The notes beneath the pieces are model-generated. The model did no database searches. It was not told the DNA's origin and saw nothing but the letters and a program-made list of their open reading frames with translations. Below are positions 23,874-33,275 of a stretch of DNA of 57,199 bases, one piece after another. The position numbers and the translations under genes are program-made. The stretch is taken from NCBI GenBank assembly GCA_032128415.1, contig JAQBGW010000026.1, forward strand, positions 1-57,199. The letters are read 5' to 3'. Within the stretch, counting starts at the first letter, position 1; the number at the start of each line of letters is the position of its first letter. Source of the DNA: Ga0077527 sp032128415. Lineage in GTDB: Bacteria > Pseudomonadota > Gammaproteobacteria > Burkholderiales > SG8-41.

Positions 23874-26651
23874 TTAGTTCCGCGTCTCCACTTGTTGCAA
23901 CGGCTCATCGGCGATGGATTCAACCTGCGGGCGTGCGCGCTTCACCCGCTTGGGCGCTCCATCATCCGCCGTCTGCGCGGCAGCAGCGCTTGCATTGCTG
24001 CTGGTTTCAACTTGTTGCAGATCTGAAGGCCAGTCGAGTTTCAACGGTGCGGGCGCAACAACGGGCTGCACGGGCACAGGGGGCGGTATGTCTATGACGG
24101 GTGTCGGTTCAATCAAAATCGGCGGTGCAATGGCGATGACCACGGGTTCGGGTTCCACCGCCGGGGTGTAAACCGGTTCCGGTGCATTGATTACCGGCTC
24201 AGTCTCAGGCGATGCCGCTTCCACCATAGGCTTAGTAGTAGCGATTACCTGCTCTGGCGAGGGCACGTGCGGTGTCGACGGTGTCATTGGGGCGGCGAAT
24301 TGCACAGACTCATTGACCACTTCTTGCGCGACCTCTTCAGTTTGAACTTCAGCATTCGGGCCGGGCATGGCGTTGCGATCGTTTGGTTGCGGCACGAAGG
24401 GAGTGCGTGGATACCAGACGCGATCGCCACGATCGGCACGCTCGCTGCGTTGCTGACTCTGACGCGGTTCCAGCGATTGTTGTTCATTGCGCTCACCGCG
24501 TTCGGCGCCGCCACGTCGGCCACGGCGGCGGCGGCTGCCACCGCGTTCTTCTCCTTGGAGTTCAGCTGCTAGATTTGGCGGAACCGCCAAGGCACCGATT
24601 TCTACAGCAGGCTGCGCTGCTGCCGCAGCAACAGGGTGTTGCAGATCGCGCGCTTCCTGCGGGCGATCCTCGCGTGGTCCACGGCCTTGACGGCCGCCAC
24701 GTTGCTTATCCTCACCGCTGCGCGGGCTGCCGTCGCGCTCACCGCGACCGCCACGACCACCACGGCCATGGCGCTCACCGCCGCTGCGCTCGCCGCGATT
24801 GGCACCTTCACCACGTTGCGGACGATTGCCGCTGCGTGTGTTGTTGCCGCCGCGCCCGGTTGGACGCTGGGTATTTCGCGTGGTTTCTGCCGCTGCACTT
24901 GCGACGACCGATTCAGCAGCCGGTTTGCGATTGAACCAGCCCATGATCTTGCTGATGATGCCGCTGTCCGCAGCTGGTGCTGATGCTGGTGCCGGTGTCG
25001 TCGCAGTCGAAGCGGGAGCCGCAGGCATGGGCGCCGGTTGCATCGGCGTAATGCCTGTAATTCCTTTGACGACTGCTTCCAGTCGGGGAGCGGCCGTTTC
25101 GGCTTCCTCGTCGTCTTTTTCCGCCTCGCTGGGCAACTGCACCATTTCGTAGCTGGGTAGCAGCGGTTCGCCCTGATTCAGATCGTCGTGGCGTAACCGG
25201 GTGATGGTGTAGTTTGGCGTCTGCAGATGAATATTGGGGATTAACATCACATTGACGCGATGCCGCGCTTCCAGTAATTGCAGATCGACGCGTTTTTCGT
25301 TGAGCAGGAAAGTCGAAACATCCACCGGCACCTGTGCATGCACGGCAGCAGTGTTGTCCTTCATCGACTCTTCCTGAATGATGCGCAGAATATGCAGCGC
25401 GGTTGATTCAGTACCACGGATATGTCCGGTGCCGTGGCAGCGGGGGCAGGCGCTGTGGTTCGACTCGCCGAGTGAGGGGCGCAACCGCTGGCGCGACAAT
25501 TCCATCAGGCCGAAACGGGAAATCTTTCCGGTCTGTACGCGGGCGCGGTCATATTTCAGCGCATCGCGCAGACGGTTTTCAACTTCACGCTGGTTACGCT
25601 GTGATTCCATGTCGATGAAGTCGATGACCACCAGACCACCCAGGTCACGCAGCCGCAACTGGCGTGCAGCCTCATCGGCGGCTTCCAGGTTGGTGCGAAA
25701 AGCGGTTTCTTCTATATCAGAACCGCGGGTCGAACGTGCGGAGTTGACGTCAATGGAAACCAGTGCCTCGGTATGGTCGATGACAATGGCACCGCCTGAG
25801 GGCAGATTGACCGCACGTGAAAACGCGGATTCGATCTGATGCTCGATTTGGAAGCGCGAGAACAGCGGCACGTCGTCGCGGTAGAGTTTCGCGCGATCGA
25901 CGTAATTGGGCATGACGTGGCTCATGAACTGCACGGCTTGTTCATGGATCGACTCAGTGTCGATCAGTATCTCGCCGATTTCTTCATGGAAATAGTCACG
26001 GATCGCGCGGATGACCAGGCTCGATTCCTGAAAAATCAGGAAGGCGCCATCCTGCTGGTGGGCGGCCGATTCAATGGCGGTCCACAGTTGCAGCAGGTAT
26101 TTCAGATCCCAGTTGAGTTCTTCGGCGCTGCGGCCGATGCCGGCAGTACGGGCAATGACGCTCATGCCGTCGGGCACGTCGAGCTGGCCGACGGTTTCTT
26201 TGAGTTCAGCCCGGTCTTCGCCTTCGATGCGGCGCGAAACGCCGCCGCCGCGTGGATTATTGGGCATCAGCACGAGGTAGCGGCCGGCGAGGCTGATGTA
26301 GGTCGTCAGCGCGGCGCCTTTGTTGCCGCGCTCGTCCTTGTCGACCTGGACGATGATTTCCTGGCGTTCACGCAGGGCATCCTGGATGCGGGCTTTGCCC
26401 ACATCGATGCCAGACTTGAAGTAGGCACGGGCGACTTCCTTGAAAGGCAGGAAGCCGTGCCGGTCGTGGCCGTATTCCACAAACGCCGCCTCGAGGCTGG
26501 GCTCAATGCGGGTAATGACGCCCTTGTAGATATTGCTTTTGCGCTGCTCTTTGCCTGCGGATTCGATATCGAGGTCGACGAGTTTCTGACCATCGACGAT
26601 GGCGACGCGCAGCTCTTCGGCCTGCGTCGCATTGAATAACATGCGTTTCAT
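23874..26651 (-). CDS. rne: Ribonuclease E
   Basis: A 925-residue endoribonuclease that starts mRNA decay and processes rRNA and tRNA. The N-terminal half is catalytic: MKRMLFNATQAEELRVAIVD, an S1 domain (NIYKGVITRIEPSLEAAFVE), the 5'-sensor/RNase H part, the DNase I-like active site with VSIDVNSARSTRG and LVVIDFIDM (metal-binding Asp residues), and the zinc-link CPRCHGTGHIRG. The C-terminal half is low-complexity, Arg/Gly-rich (RNA-binding) and then Pro/Val/Glu-rich, the usual scaffold for degradosome partners. Divergent from rluC by a 432-nt region. Antisense frames in the Arg-rich part are artefacts of composition. Confidence 0.97.
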   Translation of the reverse strand: MKRMLFNATQAEELRVAIVDGQKLVDLDIESAGKEQRKSNIYKGVITRIEPSLEAAFVEYGHDRHGFLPFKEVARAYFKSGIDVGKARIQDALRERQEIIVQVDKDERGNKGAALTTYISLAGRYLVLMPNNPRGGGVSRRIEGEDRAELKETVGQLDVPDGMSVIARTAGIGRSAEELNWDLKYLLQLWTAIESAAHQQDGAFLIFQESSLVIRAIRDYFHEEIGEILIDTESIHEQAVQFMSHVMPNYVDRAKLYRDDVPLFSRFQIEHQIESAFSRAVNLPSGGAIVIDHTEALVSIDVNSARSTRGSDIEETAFRTNLEAADEAARQLRLRDLGGLVVIDFIDMESQRNQREVENRLRDALKYDRARVQTGKISRFGLMELSRQRLRPSLGESNHSACPRCHGTGHIRGTESTALHILRIIQEESMKDNTAAVHAQVPVDVSTFLLNEKRVDLQLLEARHRVNVMLIPNIHLQTPNYTITRLRHDDLNQGEPLLPSYEMVQLPSEAEKDDEEAETAAPRLEAVVKGITGITPMQPAPMPAAPASTATTPAPASAPAADSGIISKIMGWFNRKPAAESVVASAAAETTRNTQRPTGRGGNNTRSGNRPQRGEGANRGERSGGERHGRGGRGGRGERDGSPRSGEDKQRGGRQGRGPREDRPQEARDLQHPVAAAAAQPAVEIGALAVPPNLAAELQGEERGGSRRRRGRRGGAERGERNEQQSLEPRQSQQRSERADRGDRVWYPRTPFVPQPNDRNAMPGPNAEVQTEEVAQEVVNESVQFAAPMTPSTPHVPSPEQVIATTKPMVEAASPETEPVINAPEPVYTPAVEPEPVVIAIAPPILIEPTPVIDIPPPVPVQPVVAPAPLKLDWPSDLQQVETSSNASAAAAQTADDGAPKRVKRARPQVESIADEPLQQVETRN

Positions 26652-27083
26652 TTTCTTCTCCCGCGCTCAAGGATTTGCACGGGATGGGCACAACATGACA
26701 ACGACCGCCCGCAGGCGGGTGGACCTACATCATTTCAGTCGATTGACGGCAAAGTGAATCGATTTCATTGTCCTGGTTATATGTTGTGCTAGCAGGGACT
26801 CGCGCTAATCAGCGCAAATCCGGGAATTCAAACAGTGCCTTGAGCGCGTAATTCGTCTAACATCGCTACTTCTCTTGGTGAGCGACCTTAACCCTGTTAT
26901 TACAGCCTGCGCGTCTGACCGCCGCGGAATCTGCAACAGTGCCGTCGCCGCATTTGCGTCAGTCCGGCATACATTGCAAAGCGCACCAGTTATCGGAATC
27001 TCGTCGCGTCAGGCTCGTGCCTGCAGGGCCGGTTTCGGCGTTCGCGGCGTCCAATGGAGGGCGCTGACAAGAAGTATATGTAA
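26652..27083. other. Long rne/rluC divergent intergenic region
   Basis: No convincing gene is seen in these 432 bases. It must hold both promoters and the rne leader. Two small hairpins lie on the rne side: CCCG-CAGG-CGGG around 26709-26720 and GCGCT-AATC-AGCGC around 26803-26816. In proteobacteria the rne 5' leader often contains hairpins through which RNase E controls its own mRNA; whether these serve that role is inference. Confidence 0.5.
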
Positions 27084-28058
27084 ATGAACAAGTTAAGTAA
27101 AGAATTCACAGTTCCGGAGGCTGTCCTGGCGACGATCGGCGAAGAATCCGCCGGCCAGCGCATCGACAACTACCTGATGCGGCGGCTGAAAGGGGTGCCG
27201 AAAAGCCATATCTACCGCATCTTGCGCAGCGGCGAGGTGCGGGTGAACAGCCGCCGGATCAAGCAGGATTACCGATTACAGATGGGGGACCGGGTGCGGG
27301 TGCCTCCAGTGCGCACCGCCCAGCGGCCTGAAGGGTCTGCGGCATCACGGGCACCCTATACGCCAGTCGTTATTTTCGAAGACGATGCGTTGCTGGTCAT
27401 CAATAAGCCGGCTGGTATGGCAGTCCATGGCGGCAGCGGCATCAGCCTTGGCGTCATCGAAGGCCTGCGCAATGCCCGTCCGCAGGCGCGCTTTCTGGAG
27501 CTGGTACACCGGCTCGACCGTGAAACTTCCGGCGTGCTGATGCTCGCCAAGAAGCGTGCGGCGCTGGTCGAATTGCACCGGCAGTTGCAGGAGGGGGAGG
27601 TCGGCAAACACTATTTTGCGCTGGTGAAAGGCCTGTGGACAGATCGCAAGCGTATTGTTGATCTGGCGCTGGAGAAATTTGTCGTTGCCAGCGGCGAGCG
27701 GCGGGTCAATGTCAAAGCCAGCGGCGACCGGGCAGTGACGGTATTCCGTCTGGAGCGGCGAGTCGGTCCGTACAGCCTGCTCGATGCTGAACTGAAAACG
27801 GGACGCACACACCAGATACGCGTGCATCTCACGCATCTGGGTTTTCCAATACTGGGCGACGACAAATATGGGGACTTTCCGTTGAACAAGGCGTTGGCCA
27901 AAAAGGGTTTGAAGCGGATGTTTTTGCATGCGCATCGCGCGGTGATCCGACACCCGTTGAGTCGCGAGAAACTGATCTTCGAAGCGGCATTGCCGCCGGA
28001 ACTGCTGGCATTCATGGAAACTGCAATTCGACCGGAGCATCATGCCCAAAAAATTTAA
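27084..28058 (+). CDS. rluC: 23S rRNA pseudouridine synthase (955/2504/2580)
   Basis: A 324-residue RluA-family synthase. An S4 RNA-binding domain lies at about residues 25-85 (QRIDNYLMRRLKGVPKSHIY, RILRSGEVRVNSRRIKQDYR). The catalytic Asp is in VHRLDRETSGVLMLAKK, and ALVKG, LKTGRTHQIRVHL and LGDDKYG are family blocks. The neighbourhood (rne divergent upstream, HAD phosphatase overlapping downstream by 17 nt) is the usual one for RluC in proteobacteria. Confidence 0.94.
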   Translation: MNKLSKEFTVPEAVLATIGEESAGQRIDNYLMRRLKGVPKSHIYRILRSGEVRVNSRRIKQDYRLQMGDRVRVPPVRTAQRPEGSAASRAPYTPVVIFEDDALLVINKPAGMAVHGGSGISLGVIEGLRNARPQARFLELVHRLDRETSGVLMLAKKRAALVELHRQLQEGEVGKHYFALVKGLWTDRKRIVDLALEKFVVASGERRVNVKASGDRAVTVFRLERRVGPYSLLDAELKTGRTHQIRVHLTHLGFPILGDDKYGDFPLNKALAKKGLKRMFLHAHRAVIRHPLSREKLIFEAALPPELLAFMETAIRPEHHAQKI

Positions 28059-28698
28059 ATTGCTGGTTTTTGACTGGGACGGCACGCTGATGGATTCTGC
28101 GGCAGCTATTGCGGAATCACTGCAGGCGGCGTGCTCAGAACTTGATCTCCCGGTGCCATCAATGACGCAGGCGCGATATGTCATCGGTCTGGGTTTAACG
28201 GATGCGATGAAATATATTTTGCCTGATCTGCCAAGGGAGGATTACGCAAAAGTCGTGGACCGTTACCGCGTGCATTTCCTGCGTCGTGACGGCGGTACAA
28301 CACTATTTCCCGATGCGGCGGCCATGATCAGTGAATTGCATGATGCGGGGTTTTTGCTTGCAGTGGCGACGGGCAAGAGCCGACGCGGCCTCGATCGCGC
28401 GCTTGCGGCAACCGGTGTCGGTGAATACTTTCACGTGACGCGCTGCGCCGACGAGGGATTTTGCAAACCCCATCCCGGTATGCTGCAAGCGGTGATTGAA
28501 AGTCTCACCGCAACGCCCGCCTGCACATTGATGATCGGCGATACTACGCACGATCTGGAAATGGCGCAGGCCGCTGGCGTCGCCGCGCTGGCTGTGACCT
28601 ATGGCGCGCACGATCGTGAGGCATTGTTGCAGAAGCAACCGCTGGCCATCATGGACACCCCGCCGGCATTACGGGCCTGGCTGGCGCAGCATGCTTGA
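28042..28698 (+). CDS. HAD-superfamily phosphatase (Gph-like)
   Basis: A 218-residue hydrolase with HAD motif I FDWDGTLMDS (nucleophile Asp), motif II Thr/Ser in LLAVATGKSRRG, a Lys before PHPGM in FCKPHPGML, and motif IV MIGDTTHDLEMAQAAG. The cap is alpha-helical, as in phosphoglycolate phosphatase and related enzymes. The true substrate is not predictable. It overlaps rluC by 17 nt, an arrangement that suggests one transcript. Confidence 0.9.
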   Translation: MPKKFKLLVFDWDGTLMDSAAAIAESLQAACSELDLPVPSMTQARYVIGLGLTDAMKYILPDLPREDYAKVVDRYRVHFLRRDGGTTLFPDAAAMISELHDAGFLLAVATGKSRRGLDRALAATGVGEYFHVTRCADEGFCKPHPGMLQAVIESLTATPACTLMIGDTTHDLEMAQAAGVAALAVTYGAHDREALLQKQPLAIMDTPPALRAWLAQHA

Positions 28699-28700
28699 GG

Positions 28701-28729
28701 TTGCGCTACACGCTATTTGATAATATATT
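28701..28729 (+). promoter_or_regulatory. Candidate sppA promoter
   Basis: TTGCGC (28701-28706), a 17-nt spacer and TATATT (28724-28729), followed by AAGGAG (28737-28742) and ATG 28748. If used, the leader is only about a dozen bases long, which makes this tentative. Confidence 0.35.
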
Positions 28730-28747
28730 GTTTTATAAGGAGTTTTT

Positions 28748-29701
28748 ATGGCAGATCCACAATCCAATGATCCCCAGTGGGAACGCACAGTGTTGGAAAA
28801 AGTCGCGCTCTCCGCAATACAGGAACAACGCAGCGCACGGCGCTGGGGCGTTTTTTTCAAGTCAGCTTTTCTGCTCTACCTGATTGCGCTGCTGTTCATC
28901 GGTATGGGCTGGTACAGCAAACATGATGCATTGCCCGGCAATCATACGGCTCTGGTGGAAATCAACGGCATTATCAGTGCCGGCAGTCAAGCCAGTGCAG
29001 ACAGGATCGTGAGTGGCTTGCAGGCGGCGTTCAAAGATAAGAACACCCGGGGCGTGGTGATCCGTATCAACAGTCCCGGCGGCAGTCCGGTGCAAGCAGG
29101 CTATATCAACGATGAAATCAGGCGATTGCGCGCCAAATTTCCGGCAATTCCGCTGTATGCCGTTGTCGAAGACATCTGCGCTTCGGGCGGCTATTACATT
29201 GCGGCTGCTGCAGACCGGATTTTTGTCGATAAGGCGAGCATCATCGGTTCAATCGGTGTGCTGATGGATGGGTTCGGTTTTACCGGGACGATGGAGAAGC
29301 TGGGCGTAGAGCGTCGTCTGCTGGCAGCCGGTGAGAACAAGGGCTTTCTCGATCCGTTTTCGCCGATACAAGATCAGCAGAAAGACCATGCTAAAACCAT
29401 GCTTGGCGACATACACCAGCAGTTTATTACGGTCGTGCGGCAGGGGCGAGGTAAGCGCTTGAAGGAAACGCCGGACATGTTTTCAGGGTTGTTGTGGGTC
29501 GGCCAGAAAAGCATCGACTTGGGGCTTGCCGACGCACTGGGCAGTCTGGACTCCGTTGCCCGTGACGTCATCAAGGCGGAAAACATCGTTGACTTCACGC
29601 AACAGGAAAACATCGCAGAACGTTTCGCACGTCGATTGGGTGCGGCCTCCGCAGAGACATTGGTGAGACTGAGTGGATTCGGAAATTTTAATATTCGTTA
29701 A
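28748..29701 (+). CDS. sppA: Signal peptide peptidase, S49 family
   Basis: A 317-residue inner-membrane serine protease that degrades cleaved signal peptides. One membrane helix (about residues 35-57, AFLLYLIALLFIGMGWY) anchors it; the rest faces the periplasm. Family blocks are LVEINGIISAG, GVVIRINSPGGSPVQAGYI, the nucleophile Ser in ICASGGYYIAAAAD and the Lys of the dyad in FVDKASIIGSIGV. The length fits the short, single-domain SppA form (SohB/SppA36), not the tandem E. coli form. AAGGAG precedes the ATG by 5 nt. Confidence 0.93.
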   Translation: MADPQSNDPQWERTVLEKVALSAIQEQRSARRWGVFFKSAFLLYLIALLFIGMGWYSKHDALPGNHTALVEINGIISAGSQASADRIVSGLQAAFKDKNTRGVVIRINSPGGSPVQAGYINDEIRRLRAKFPAIPLYAVVEDICASGGYYIAAAADRIFVDKASIIGSIGVLMDGFGFTGTMEKLGVERRLLAAGENKGFLDPFSPIQDQQKDHAKTMLGDIHQQFITVVRQGRGKRLKETPDMFSGLLWVGQKSIDLGLADALGSLDSVARDVIKAENIVDFTQQENIAERFARRLGAASAETLVRLSGFGNFNIR

Positions 29702-29728
29702 CGTTTCCAAAGCGGTTTCCAAAGCGCT

Positions 29729-30316
29729 CTAAGGAATTAACACCCCTTCGTTGCGTAATTGCGTTACCAGCGCGATCAACGGCAATCCGATCAACGCTGT
29801 CGGATCGTCGCTGGCAACGTGCTCAACCAGAGTAATACCGAGCGCTTCGATTTTCGCGCTACCCGCGCAATTGTATGGCTGGTCGTGGCGCAGATAGCGC
29901 TCGATCTGCTGTTCATCAAGCTTGCGAAACCTGACGGTAGTCGGGACATTTGCAATTTGCAGGCGGCCACTCACGGCATTGAGCAGGCACAGCGCCGTAT
30001 GAAATACTACTGTGCGGCCGCTCATTGCCTGCAGTTGCGCTGCGGCGGCGAGGTGATGACCGGGCTTGCCCAGCGCAACACCATCCATGACGGCGACCTG
30101 ATCAGAGCCGATGATCAGCGCTACCGATTCGTGTTTCATCACTTTTTGAGCCTTGGCCTGTGCCAGTCGCTGCGCGGTGGCCGGCGGCGCTTCGCCGGGT
30201 AGCGGCTGTTCGGCAATATCCGGGGAAATCGCTGTAAAGCGGATATTCAAGCGTGACAACAGGGCTTGGCGGTATTCAGACGATGAAGCGAGCACGATGG
30301 GTGGATGAGATTTCAT
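29729..30316 (-). CDS. Maf-family nucleotide pyrophosphatase (YceF type)
   Basis: A 195-residue Maf protein, which hydrolyses non-canonical nucleoside triphosphates; the YceF subgroup prefers m7GTP. Motifs: IVLASSSEYRQALLSRL at the N-terminus, ALIIGSDQVAV with the general-base Asp, GKPG, and FRKLDEQQIERYL. AGSAKIEALGITLVE fits the YceF rather than the YhdE subgroup. It lies on the strand opposite sppA and yceD, as is common in this neighbourhood. Confidence 0.92.
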   Translation of the reverse strand: MKSHPPIVLASSSEYRQALLSRLNIRFTAISPDIAEQPLPGEAPPATAQRLAQAKAQKVMKHESVALIIGSDQVAVMDGVALGKPGHHLAAAAQLQAMSGRTVVFHTALCLLNAVSGRLQIANVPTTVRFRKLDEQQIERYLRHDQPYNCAGSAKIEALGITLVEHVASDDPTALIGLPLIALVTQLRNEGVLIP

Positions 30317-30482
30317 TCTGCAGGCGCTCTAAGTATCTGAAACTTCGGGTTTTCGGGTTCTGGCATAGCGGACGGGGCGTGGCAAGCCGGGCAAATGAGC
30401 TTCGCTAAGTGCTTGGATGAACAGGGATTTTGGCATCATTGTTTTTGACAGTAGAAGCCGAAAATACTATCATGCGCCGGTT

Positions 30483-31010
30483 ATGCCCGGACCCGCTGTA
30501 GTTCACCGTATTGAGGATCCGTTTGCATTCGCGCGATCAGCGGGTCGGCACGAAGGCCGGATCCCGGTTGCAGCACTGGCCCGTGTGCAAGATCGTCTGG
30601 CCGGTAATGCCGGCACTGTGACCTTCGTGGTGCGTGGTGGTTGCGACGAGCAGGATCGGCCTTTACTGGAACTGGAGATCGCCGGCAGCTTACGCTTGCC
30701 GTGCGAGCGCTGCCTGGCAGAGTTTGAGTTTCCTCTGACAATCAGGACGCGCGTGCTGTTGGCGCATCCCGGCGGGATGCCCGAAAGTGATGATGATCCG
30801 GAAGCGCCGGAGTGGGTGGAAGCAGGACATGATCTGGATGTGCAGGAGCTGGTTGAAGATGAAATAGTGCTGGGCTTGCCGTTGTCGGTCAGGCATGTGC
30901 AGGGAAAATGCAGCGATGAAGCAACAGAATCGAAGCGGACGGGGGCGGCGGTTTCGCCGTTCTCCAAACTTTCTGACCTGTTGGAGCCCGGCCGCAGGAA
31001 ATTAAAGTAA
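30483..31010 (+). CDS. yceD: YceD (DUF177) family rRNA-accumulation protein
   Basis: A 175-residue protein taking ATG 30483 (MPGPAVVHRIEDPFAFARSA), which gives the usual family length; the frame extends 22 codons further upstream without similarity. Typical are the GRIPVAALARVQD block, LRLPCERCLAEFEFPL with the CxxC pair, and a later Cys in HVQGKCSDE. YceD proteins precede rpmF throughout proteobacteria and are needed for normal 23S rRNA levels. It lies 21 nt ahead of rpmF. There is no strong ribosome site at either start. Confidence 0.88.
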   Translation: MPGPAVVHRIEDPFAFARSAGRHEGRIPVAALARVQDRLAGNAGTVTFVVRGGCDEQDRPLLELEIAGSLRLPCERCLAEFEFPLTIRTRVLLAHPGGMPESDDDPEAPEWVEAGHDLDVQELVEDEIVLGLPLSVRHVQGKCSDEATESKRTGAAVSPFSKLSDLLEPGRRKLK

Positions 31011-31031
31011 TTTGTTTATCAGGAGATTGAA

Positions 31032-31211
31032 ATGGCTGTTCAGCAAAACAAGAAGTCCCCTTCAAAACGGGGTATGCACCGCTCGCACGACGCGCTCGTC
31101 CAGCCCACGCTGGCCGTTGAGCCGACTTCCGGTGAAATTCATTTGCGTCATCACATCAGCCCCAACGGCTACTATCGCGGCAAGAAGGTCATTAAGGCCA
31201 AGGGCGAGTAG
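31032..31211 (+). CDS. rpmF: 50S ribosomal protein L32
   Basis: A 59-residue ribosomal protein: MAVQQNKKSPSKRGMHRSHD at the N-terminus and HHISPNGYYRGKKVIKAKGE at the C-terminus, unmistakable for L32. It is of the form lacking the zinc-binding Cys pairs. AGGAGA stands 5 nt before the ATG. The order yceD-rpmF-plsX-fabH is conserved in most proteobacteria and links ribosome and lipid synthesis. Confidence 0.97.
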   Translation: MAVQQNKKSPSKRGMHRSHDALVQPTLAVEPTSGEIHLRHHISPNGYYRGKKVIKAKGE

Positions 31212-31280
31212 TGCAGTTGAGCGATCGGGAAATCCGGCGCGCCTGAAAGCGCCGGTTCCTGACGAGGAGGTTCGTTCACC

Positions 31281-32303
31281 ATGGATGTGACCGTAGCCAT
31301 CGATTGCATGGGCGGAGATCATGGCGTGCGCGTCACTGTGGCTGCGGCTGTCGAGTGGTCGCGGCGCGATCCGCATTGCAACTTCGTGCTGGTTGGACTG
31401 CAGGATTCCATCCATGCGGAGCTGCAGCGCGCCGGCGTGTCTGCCAGCGCGCAACTCCGTGTGCAGCATGCTTCTGAAACGGTGACGATGGACGAGCCGC
31501 CGGCAAACGCGCTGCGCGGCAAAAAAGATTCCTCCATGCGGATTGCCATCGACCTCGTTAAAAGCGGCGAGGCGCAGGCCTGCGTCAGCGCCGGCAACAC
31601 CGGCGCGCTGATGGCGGTTTCGCGTTTCGTGCTGAAGACACTGCCCGGCATCGATCGCCCGGCCATCGCCGGCATGCTGCCCACGGTGAAAGGGCATACA
31701 CATGTGCTGGACCTCGGCGCGAATGTCGATTGCACGGCTGAGCACCTGCTGCAGTTCGGCATCATGGGCGCGGAACTGGTGGCGTCCGTGGAGCACAAGG
31801 AGCGGCCTTCGGTCGGCCTGCTCAATATCGGCGAAGAAGATATCAAGGGCAATGAGGTCGTGAAGGGTGCCGCGGTGCTGTTGCGGGCGAGCGGACTTAA
31901 TTTTTACGGCAACATCGAGGGCGATGACATCTATAAAGGCACTACCGACGTGGTGGTGTGCGACGGATTTGTCGGCAATGTTGCGTTGAAGGCATCCGAA
32001 GGCCTGATACAAATGCTCGCTACCTATCTGCGCGAGGAATTCAGTCGCAGTCTGTTGACGAAACTGGCCGGGTTGCTGGCAATACCCGTGCTCAAGTCTT
32101 TCAAGAAGCGCGTCGATCATCGCCGCTACAATGGTGCCAGCCTGCTGGGACTACGCGGCGTGGTCATCAAGAGTCACGGTTCCGCCGATGTCTATGCATT
32201 CAGTTTTGCCATTGAACACGCCATTAACGAAGTGCGCACTGGCGTATTGGCACACATTACGGAACGGATGGCAGCACTGGAACGGAAAGTTGAAACTGCA
32301 TGA
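31281..32303 (+). CDS. plsX: Phosphate acyltransferase
   Basis: A 340-residue PlsX that makes acyl-phosphate from acyl-ACP for phospholipid synthesis. Family blocks are VAIDCMGGDHGV, QACVSAGNTGALMAVSRF, LDLGANVDCTAEHLLQFG, GLLNIGEEDIKGNEVV and VVCDGFVGNVALKASEG, with the C-terminal YNGASLLGLRGVVIKSHGSA. GAGGAGGT lies 9 nt before ATG 31281. The stop overlaps fabH by 4 nt. Confidence 0.97.
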   Translation: MDVTVAIDCMGGDHGVRVTVAAAVEWSRRDPHCNFVLVGLQDSIHAELQRAGVSASAQLRVQHASETVTMDEPPANALRGKKDSSMRIAIDLVKSGEAQACVSAGNTGALMAVSRFVLKTLPGIDRPAIAGMLPTVKGHTHVLDLGANVDCTAEHLLQFGIMGAELVASVEHKERPSVGLLNIGEEDIKGNEVVKGAAVLLRASGLNFYGNIEGDDIYKGTTDVVVCDGFVGNVALKASEGLIQMLATYLREEFSRSLLTKLAGLLAIPVLKSFKKRVDHRRYNGASLLGLRGVVIKSHGSADVYAFSFAIEHAINEVRTGVLAHITERMAALERKVETA

Positions 32304-33265
32304 CTGGCATTTATTCACGCATTATCGGCACCGGCAGTTATCTTCCTGAAAAAATACTGACCAACCAGGAATTGTCTGCCACAGTCGATACCTCTGACGA
32401 ATGGATACAGCAGCGCACCGGCATCCGCCAGCGGCACATCGCTGCTGACCATGAATCATCGAGTGATCTGGCACTGCACGCATCGCGTCGCGCACTGGAA
32501 ATGGCGCGGATCGGGCCGGAAAAACTGGATCTGATTATTGTGGCGACCACCACGCCGGACATGGTGTTTCCGGGAACGGCGTGCATTTTGCAATCGAAAT
32601 TGGGCGTGCGTGGCATGCCGGCATTCGACGTACAGGCCGTCTGCAGCGGCTTCGTCTATGCGCTGGCGACAGCGGACCAGTTCATGAAGTCGGGGCAATA
32701 TGAACATGTGCTGGTAGTCGGTGCCGAGGTCTATTCGCGCATACTCGACTGGCAGGATCGCGGCACCTGTGTGCTGTTCGGCGATGGCGCCGGTGCAGTC
32801 GTCCTCAAGCGCAGCAAAGAGCCCGGCATTCTGACAGCACGGCTTCATGCCGACGGCAGTCATGCCGGCATTCTGTCGGTGCCGGGCACGGTCAATGGCG
32901 GCAAAATCAGCGGCCGGCCGTTGCTGCAAATGGATGGGGGGGCGGTATTCAAGTTTGCGGTGAAGGTTCTGGAGGAGGTCGCGCTTGAGACACTGGATGC
33001 CGCAGGGCTGCAGAAATCGGATGTTGATTGGTTGATTCCGCATCAGGCCAATATCCGCATTATCCAGGCCACCGCAAAGAAACTGGGCTTGTCCATGGAG
33101 CGTGTCATTGCAACAGTGGATCGTCATGCGAATACCTCGGCAGCATCGGTGCCGCTGGCGCTGGACGAAGCCGTTCGTGACGGGCGCATCCAACCGGGAC
33201 ACCATGTAATGCTCGAAGGCGTGGGTGGTGGCATCACCTGGGGCGCGGTGTTGCTGAAATGGTGA
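32300..33265 (+). CDS. fabH: 3-oxoacyl-ACP synthase III
   Basis: A 321-residue ketoacyl synthase that condenses acetyl-CoA with malonyl-ACP to start fatty-acid synthesis. The Cys-His-Asn triad is visible in VQAVCSGFVYAL, WLIPHQANIRII and DRHANTSAASVPLA. ITGxGSYLPE-like IIGTGSYLPEKILTN and DEWIQQRTGIRQRH are typical of FabH. It starts inside the plsX stop and lies 10 nt ahead of fabD. Confidence 0.97.
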   Translation: MTGIYSRIIGTGSYLPEKILTNQELSATVDTSDEWIQQRTGIRQRHIAADHESSSDLALHASRRALEMARIGPEKLDLIIVATTTPDMVFPGTACILQSKLGVRGMPAFDVQAVCSGFVYALATADQFMKSGQYEHVLVVGAEVYSRILDWQDRGTCVLFGDGAGAVVLKRSKEPGILTARLHADGSHAGILSVPGTVNGGKISGRPLLQMDGGAVFKFAVKVLEEVALETLDAAGLQKSDVDWLIPHQANIRIIQATAKKLGLSMERVIATVDRHANTSAASVPLALDEAVRDGRIQPGHHVMLEGVGGGITWGAVLLKW

Positions 33266-33275
33266 GATGGAGACT

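Noticed and set aside
24383..24934. 183-residue plus-strand frame rich in Ala, Arg and His
   Set aside because: It is antisense to the Arg/Gly-rich C-terminal half of rne; open frames opposite such repetitive codons arise from composition.
26875..27087. 70-residue frame before rluC
   Set aside because: No ribosome site, no motif and atypical composition; it lies in the rne/rluC promoter region.
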